A stretch of 64,000 nt of DNA from assembly GCF_021134715.1 (NCBI RefSeq), contig NC_060026.1, positions 8,609,001 through 8,673,000 on the forward strand, read 5' to 3'. The translations under genes and the position numbers were made by a program. Every line of letters begins with the position of its first letter. Within the stretch, counting starts at the first letter, position 1. Source of the stretch: Daphnia pulex. Its lineage: Eukaryota > Arthropoda > Branchiopoda > Diplostraca > Daphniidae. The notes beneath the pieces were generated by a model. That model had not been told where the DNA came from. It saw only the letters and a list, made by a program, of their open reading frames with translations, and made no database searches. Of the stretch, positions 57,870 through 64,000 are shown one piece after another.

Positions 57870-59210
57870 AATTCAAAAATTTGTAACTTGCATTACTTCA
57901 GAATCTTCTTTAAGAATCAAGAGCCAAATTTAAACGTCGATAAAATCTACTAAGGTCTCAACATTCGACTATACCCCTCGGCTTTTCAGTTGAAACTTGT
58001 ACAAAGTCTTACGTCTTTGCGATACAATTCTTAAAATTTGGCGAACAGATCGTTTTTTTTACACCAACAACATCGATCAACCTACCGGTTTCACTTCAAG
58101 TATAAACATATAAAAGTCTTCTATACATTGATCCTAATTATTATTCCATGAGATGCAAAAAGTCTATTTCATTTAACCTACATGTAATTATTTAACGTTA
58201 CATTTATATAGATCAACTTGCCTAGATTCAAAAAATGTCAATGGCACGCATAATTTGCAGTAATGGCGACGGCACTATCAAGTAAATTCAACCGAAAGCC
58301 TTCCGCACTCCAGATGAGTACGTATTCAAGTTAGGCTACTATGCTATCAAGAATCTATTTTTTAAATTTTTTTATAAATTACCTCGACTTTTATTGGAAA
58401 CTCCGTATGGATTGGATATACTTTCTCAGATTACGCAACAAACGTGTTTCCTGCAACAACATCCCTGGAATTGACTTCGCCAAAATGTTACCCCTCTAAA
58501 TTCATTTTGAAATTTGATCTTTACTGTGTTCGGGTTTTCAAGTTTCAAGTTTTCAAAATATTACAAAATATAAATTAAAAAATTATCCGAAATTTCAATG
58601 AGGGGTAGTTACTTTGTTCCATAACGTAACAAAGAGAAAGATGTTACCAGCTTTCCACAAGATCCTAAAAATGTTATGGTCTTTGAAAATTGAAATAAAG
58701 ATAAAGCTTTGATGCAATTGAAATCCATATGTCATTAAAAGATAGTTCTTTTTTAGATCAATGAAGTCTAAGATGTATGCAAATGATTAATAATTTAAAA
58801 TAAATAGTCAGTTCTGTAATCATGAAATTGCTACGCTACAAAACATAATCTACTCAATTTGATATTCAAGTGAATAATAGTGATGAGCTTTTTAGGATAC
58901 AGCAGTCAGCGTAACCAGAAAAAACTGGGATTGAGACAACATGCAGGTATCCTGCAATTCGGTAACTCTTGACGTGGTTGAAAATAATGGATTTTTATTG
59001 TTCTGTTTCAAAAAAAATTATACTTATCCTTTGTACAATATGCGTGCTTGTAGAATGGTAAAGGCTAACCAACATATAATTTAGAACATTTTTTTTATTC
59101 TATCAACAACACAATAAGCGTCATTCATCAACTGGGGTGTAAAGCAAAACTGAAACCGTAGTATGATAAACAAATAACAATTGAATGGGATAATATAATT
59201 CCGTAACTTT
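57870..59210. other. No gene seen
   Basis: AT-rich spacer. I found no motif on either strand. Confidence 0.45.
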
Positions 59211-59248
59211 CTTATTGAGTCAATTTAAAAAAAAAATAAAGATCTAAA

Positions 59249-59986
59249 TTAAAATTGTTTAAACTTCTGGGTTTGCTTAAAGAAATCATCGAAATCTGCG
59301 AATCCATTATTGTTGTCGTTATAAGAGACTCCCTTATAGCCACCTTTATCTGTATCTGCACTGTTTTTGTAGGGATATGCAGGATCTGAATTTTGGGGAG
59401 GATAAGTAGGTTTGTTGTAATAAGCCGACGGTGTTTCAGGATAAATGGAAGGCGACTAAGCTGTGGGATCATAGCTTGTAGCGTATGGGGGAGAATAAGG
59501 TGCTGGAGGATTGTAGACTGGGGAACTGTAAGAGTGAGGACTGTAAGAGGCAGAACTATATTCAGATGAACTATAATCTGGGTGACTGTATTCTGGAGGA
59601 CTGTAATCCGAATAAGAACTGTACGAAGGTGGGTTGTAAGCTGATTGGCTATAACCCGGAAATGGTGGAGCCTTATTGTTTGGCTTGTATGCACCGTATT
59701 GTCCCTTGGGTGGCCCGTGTTGTGATTTAGGGACTCCGTAATTTGGTCTGGGTCTCTTATGCTTGCCATGTGATTTCAACGGATGTCGAAGATATTCATT
59801 GTATCCGCCTTGGTAACTGCCATTATGATCACGCCCCTCTGATTGATTTTTCTTGATGGAGTGATCCATTTTTGGTTCAATAATTTCGTCGCTTGCTGTA
59901 GATAAGATTCCATCAAAGCTAATCAATGTTAAAGCTAACAGTATCGGTAAGATCATAGAGAAAAACTGTGCGCAAAAAAAATTCAA
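59249..59986 (-). pseudogene. Secreted Tyr/Pro/Ser-rich structural-type protein with one in-frame stop
   Basis: The frame starts at 59986 (MNFFCAQFFS) or, more likely, at the inner ATG at 59956. The inner site gives a clean signal peptide, MILPILLALTLISFDG, followed by a cleavage-like GILSTAS. A 3' splice-like cgcacag lies just before it, so the longer start may be intronic. The mature part is basic and Gly/Lys-rich, then becomes imperfect repeats YSPPEYSHPDYSS, SYSPHSYSSPVY. A TAG at 59456-59458 stops the frame after SYDPTA. The same frame continues with PSIYPETPSAYYNKPTYP and ends DDFFKQTQKFKQF at 59249. The tail keeps the composition, so the stop is recent, an error, or a read-through site. 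It resembles arthropod cuticle, silk or adhesive proteins in composition only. Confidence 0.6.
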
Positions 59987-60037
59987 AAGAATTACAAAAA
60001 ATTACTAGGCTAACTGCATAAAATAAAGAAGTGCCCA

Positions 60038-60064
60038 GCTGAACCTGATAAACATACTTATATA
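60038..60064 (-). promoter_or_regulatory. Candidate TATA/initiator promoter of the secreted ORF
   Basis: On the minus strand TATATAAG (60064-60057) is followed 24 nt later by TTCAGC, close to the arthropod initiator TCAGT. It lies about 85 nt upstream of the inner ATG of the Tyr/Pro-rich ORF and on the same strand. No other core promoter candidate is closer. Confidence 0.45.
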
Positions 60065-60069
60065 AAAAA

Positions 60070-60795
60070 ACTTATTATCTTGGGAATGCCGTGTTTCATG
60101 CTGATGAAAAAAAAGCATTTGATATCTGTATGTTTCTTTTTACGCTAGATGAATTTCGAAGCTAAGAAGAAGCTTTGCAATGAAAGTTGAAAACTGATAC
60201 CAATACAAAAAAAATGTATTTATACGCACGTTTTTATATGCAGTGTGTACATCCAGAGAAGTCTCCGCCTTCTCCAACTGATCCGTCTGCTTCCTTGTTT
60301 TCTCTCGTGTGGTTTACTGGTTTGAGCCACCCATATACTTCTGGCGTTTTCCAAACATATTTTCCGATATTTTCTAACCTGCATTCGGCAGACCATTCAA
60401 TGCCTTTCTTTTAATTTCTTTTGCTGATCAATCATATTGGAGAAGACAAAACCAGGAGAAAGGTAAAGAATTAGTTAAAATTGTTTTTTATATCATTAAC
60501 ATGTACATTTTAGATCATTTCAGGTTTCTCCATTATCTGAAGTTCAGTCACTATGTTGTCAGGAAAAATTTTACATGGTGGTGTAGTGATAAATGCCAGC
60601 AAATATTGTGAATCTAATACTAAAAAAGTAAAACATGAACATTCTCTTTCTTCAACATTGATGTTCTTTTATTATTATCTATACACTAACTCCACCTCAC
60701 AGATGGCTATACAGATGTTTTGGAAACTCAAATACTGCCAGCAATAAATTTAGACAAGAAATCATTGGGTTTTAGATTGATGGGTGTCCTAAAGT
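60070..60795. other. No gene seen
   Basis: Spacer between the secreted ORF and the BIG pseudogene. Frames are short and unrecognised. Confidence 0.45.
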
Positions 60796-60799
60796 AGTT

Positions 60800-62250
60800 T
60801 ATAAATTAGGCATTTTTGCTTCCACCGCTTCATAGTTCCATTCGGCCTTAACAACCAACATATCAATAACTCTTAGATCCTTAGCATGTCGATTTTTCTC
60901 GTGAGGGCTCCACGTAAATAGTGCATCAGGTAATGTTAAATGGAATGTCATCAATACAACCGCCGATTCGTAGCCAAGAAGCATAACTCAGTTTAGGTCC
61001 GTTACTTATCACCAGGTTTTCCAAGCAATTGAAACTGAGCGCGCTAGTTGCTCATTTTCCTGGGTCACGCACCGTCCTGCATCAAAAATTAAATTTGCAT
61101 TCTATAAAAGTTACTATGAGCTTACGTTATTAAAAGCTTACCACAATAGCTGAGCGATAAAATCATCAATAAGCAATGAAGCGTTCAAATCAAAATATTG
61201 CGTGATAACATCGACCATGGCGTAAAGGGCGTGATTTCATGCAGTTGTAAGTCAGTCGGATTTTTCAGACAACTGATCTGGCAATTTCGATTGGTTGAAG
61301 ATTCGAAAGATAACTTTAAAAAAATCCTTCCATCAATGTGACCGGAACATCGGGCCGTATTGTTTAGCCATTTCGAAGAGAATAGTTAGAGTGCGAGTAC
61401 TTACGTCTAGTTTGCAACATCCGATGATGCAGCTTAACTCAAACAGAATGGGAAACCAACCGCGGACTCATAGGCTTTCTTCCTCGGGAATTAATCCCAA
61501 GTTGGTCACAGCTTAAGTTAATTGGCTGTTGACCATATCATCTGCCATTTGGGCATCTTTAAAAAAACACAAAAATAGTTTTAATATGTTATCAAGTCAA
61601 CTTTCAGTGAATTTTTTTCATTTACCCCCATCGTGAAACAGAGCTGGTTGTTCGGCAACATGCCGACCACACAGTCTTACCAAGCGAATAGCGGATTGGT
61701 ATCTGGGAAAAGTGGATTGCAGGCGAACTCGCTTAGGCACTTGACGCAATCCTATCGTCGATCCAAGATTGATACAGACTTTCCAATAGCATGATTATGA
61801 TAGTATAACTACCTGGAAACTATCGATCATTGCCACCATTTTAGTCACGTAAAGTTGTGTTACAATTTTATTTACCGTTTGAAAAGCCAGCTCCACAATT
61901 ACTTTTGTCGTTGATGGATGCGGCTGTGAGATTTAGAAAAAAAAGAGTGTGAATTTATTTTTAAAATAGGAACATTTCTATGATTTAATTATTTTAAAAG
62001 ACAAAAAATATGTTCTTCCATCCTGATTTTATATTATCTGATTGGCTATGGACCATTTGGGTGAAACAACGAACCACCATGTCGCGAATTGTGGTTGATC
62101 GTTTACGTTTCAGCATGTGCTCGAATGGCCTGAGAAAATCTTTTTGGAATCGAAAATTCGCAAGTTCTCCCTTTTAATGAATTTCATTGCAAGTTGTCGA
62201 AGTGAATCGACTGCGAAGAAAGCGATGTAATCGTATATTGGTGTTTTGGT
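60800..62250 (-). pseudogene. BIG/Sec71 (ARFGEF1/2-type Arf-GEF) C-terminal region, pseudogene
   Basis: Right to left the minus strand reads IYDYIAFFAVDSLRQLAMKF (about 62247-62185). After a frame change it reads [29 protein letters not shown] and IKSGWKNIF. An intron follows, then KVIVELAFQTVNKIVTQLY, IDSFQ, VKCLSEFACN, FPDT and RLCGRHVAEQPALFHDGG. Next are [20 protein letters not shown], then FFKVIFRIFNQSKLPDQ, NHALYAMVDVITQYFD, ENEQLARSV and LPDALFTWSPHE (about 60890). This is the ordered HDS region downstream of the Sec7 domain in BIG-type Arf exchange factors of the trans-Golgi. Introns are retained. At least five stops or frameshifts are present. The Sec7 catalytic domain is absent. Confidence 0.88.
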
Positions 62251-63720
62251 ATATTGATGGAGTCGTAGACAAGAGGCAGCACTAATGAAGCCCCTTCTTC
62301 TTTTGGTAACATCCCAAGGTGTCTAAATTTACAAAGAAAAAACAAGACAGATCAATCACACAATTCTCATTCAATTAGTTAATCCGCCTCTTCAGCTTAC
62401 CTGATGTAGAGGAAAAAGAGCATTTTGTTACAAGCTGTAAAAACAGAGGGGGCACGATGGAAGGGGCTGAAGGAGGGACAGTCAGGCAAAATTGAACACT
62501 CCATTTGAAGGTCTGCTGGCCGAAAGCGTTGGGCTTGCTCAAGATTCATCAGTTGAACCGGATCGTGAAGGATGTGATGAGAAGCAGTCAGCAAGCGACA
62601 AAACGCGTGGATCGCCACATCGGCTTGAACGGGATGGTCATGACACGGACTTCAAAGGAGCGTTCAAGCACCTTCAGTTCCTCGAGCGTCCACTGCTCGC
62701 GGTACTCGGGCCCACTAGGGCTCACCTTAGTATCAAGTTTTGCATGTGCATGGGGGTGACTGTTACGCGGCCATGTAGCGATTCACACCTGGATGCAATA
62801 AAAACGAAAGGGCTACGTGAAAATAAAATTCCGAAAAACAAACAACAGGATAATAAAATGAAATTACTGGAAAACTATGACTCCGGGCTCGGTAATAGGA
62901 AGCGGTGACGGGCAATCTTGTGAATCTTAAATGATATATATTTTGGGAGTGCAGAAGACGTCGAAAACTTCGTAAGTCAAGATTGTTGGGACAGCTCTAT
63001 CCCAGGAGCGTTGCGGTAGGACACGTGAAACGAACGATGACTGACAGCTGCAGACGGAGGACCTCCCGGTCAGGCGGGTTAAGGGCACCGCATTCGATGC
63101 CATCCGCGCCAATTATTAGGACCTGGAGAAGCTAAACTTTGTTGTGGGAATGGGCTGCTCTCGATATTGTGACAACTACCACCCATGCCGCCGAGATTGG
63201 GTGAAGGAGTGGGCAGCATACCGGCTGGACTTGAAGCGTGAAGCGGATTGGGAAGTGGAGAGCTAGCAATGCCGAAGTCACTTATGGAGCCCAAAGGTGA
63301 CGGATGGGGCAGTATTGAAGGTAATGGATTGACTCCCCCGGAAAGTGGAATAGAAGCCGGTGGTGAAGCCAAAGAAAAAGAAGACTTAACTGTACTAGAA
63401 CCAAATCCATAATGTCCTTGTGACTGAACTTGTTGCTGCAACATAAACGCATAAGATTAAAACCCATTGATCATTTGTAATTCGATTATTACCTACGTGA
63501 TATTGCCCATGTGACGGCTGGCCGGAGTGTGCGGATTGCTGGTTCCCAAAGGCGCACTTCTTTTGTAATCGCCACAAAAAGAGTCGCAATGGTAACGCCC
63601 GGAATGTTGAGTTGGTATATGGGGTAGCGTATACGTCTTTGAGAAAGCTGACGGAGGGTCTGTGAGGGTTTGTAACAACACTGTTGTCAAACTAATGAAT
63701 GTAGGAACGGTTTTCGAAGA
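62250..63720 (-). pseudogene. MED14 (Mediator subunit 14) C-terminal region, pseudogene
   Basis: Right to left come a Gln/Ser-rich exon (about 63600-63497, CAFGNQQSAHSGQPSHGQYH, gtaggt donor) and, after ttatgttgcag, QQVQSQGHYGFGSS. Next is a Pro/Ser-rich linker to SLASPGPNNW (about 63440-63110). After a frame change come RVLPQRSWDRAVPTILTYEV (about 63030-62965), LHGRVTVTPMHMQNLILR, EQWTLEELKVLERSFEVRV, FCRLLTASHHILHDPVQL and NKMLFFLYIR with gtaagc donor at 62400. A 78-nt intron then leads to HLGMLPKEEGASLVLPLVYD from 62322. PQRSW...IPTILT, W...EL..LE..FE.RV and MLFFL are MED14 landmarks. Frameshifts occur near 63110, 62735 and 62635. The end of MED14 is replaced by BIG sequence at about 62250. 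Confidence 0.85.
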
Positions 63721-64000
63721 TTGCGGCGAGGAGTTGGTTGATTACGATCCCGGGGAGTAAGTCTCTAATAATTTTTTTTTTTTAGTAAAAAGTTAAATTA
63801 ATTTGATTCCTGTAATTTGATTTCGGTGTAACATATCCAGGCTTTCATACAGGGTGAATTGGTTGTCCCGGTCTTGGTGGATAATATGATGAGTGGTTTC
63901 TCTTCCGGATCGATCGGTTCCTCAATTTTTTGGTTAGGGTTTTCCATTTTTCCTTGAGTGAATGAACGAAATAGTGAACCTTTCATCGAAAAAAAAAACA
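63721..64000 (-). other. Possible upstream exon, unassigned
   Basis: A minus-strand frame at about 63986-63800 reads MKGSLFRSFTQGKMENPNQK and IDPEEKPLIILSTKTG. It lies upstream of the MED14-like exons but I could not match it to MED14. It may run past the window edge. Confidence 0.2.

Noticed and set aside
1..64000. CRISPR arrays, prophage or bacterial operons
   Set aside because: There are no spacer-repeat arrays, no ribosome-binding-site gene strings, and the genes are animal genes with introns.

Overview
The window is eukaryotic. Recognisable coding pieces are split by short introns (about 57-100 nt) with GT..AG borders, there are no operons, and intergenic DNA is AT-rich with microsatellites. 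The genes recognised (CDC14, MED14, BIG/Sec71, an ATP8B-like P4-ATPase, a CSAD/GAD-type decarboxylase, a Tudor protein, a ZNFX1-like N-terminus, an hnRNP-R/RBM47-type RRM protein) are all animal genes. Short introns, Helitron/Tc1/Gypsy/Copia/L2 content and a degenerate TTAGG-like tract fit an arthropod, plausibly a branchiopod crustacean such as Daphnia. That assignment is inference.

Layout. Two long direct duplications dominate. Block A is at 1-5224 and again at 38136-43360. Block B is at 8941-12063 and again at 33149-36265. The order is A-B-B-A, all in the same orientation, with few mismatches by eye. Block A carries a decayed Ty3/Gypsy gag-protease fragment and an acidic exon with a stop. 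Block B carries RRM exons and roughly 705-bp degenerate repeats. Between the blocks lie a hypothetical multi-exon gene (14.1-15.1 kb), an intron-split Tc1/mariner transposase fragment (16.3-16.8 kb), a broken Helitron Rep/helicase N-terminal region (18.0-20.2 kb), a broken ZNFX1-like N-terminus (20.5-22.1 kb), the intact first two exons of a CDC14 phosphatase (22.3-22.6 kb), and a second Helitron piece in the opposite orientation (25.8-26.25 kb). After them come a 1,046-bp element with inverted termini and a tRNA-like core (30.2-31.2 kb) and a LINE ORF1 relic (31.9-32.6 kb).

To the right of the second block A are a tRNA-derived SINE and an older inverted piece of block A that is split by a 5'-truncated L2-type LINE. 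Then follow a Tudor-domain relic, a Copia pol relic, two CSAD exons, a P4-ATPase pseudogene with a hAT-type MITE in an intron, a secreted Tyr/Pro/Ser-rich ORF with one in-frame stop, and a MED14 pseudogene joined directly to a BIG/Sec71 pseudogene.

Overall this is an accessory region rich in transposons and gene fragments. Almost every coding piece is partial or broken and introns are retained, so the copies are DNA-level, not retrocopies. I see no complete conserved gene. The best candidates for function are the CDC14 5' exons, the secreted ORF and the RRM copy in the second block B. I did not find a clearly new biological system. The most unusual features are the concentration of unrelated intron-bearing gene fragments, the MED14-BIG junction and the A-B-B-A duplications.
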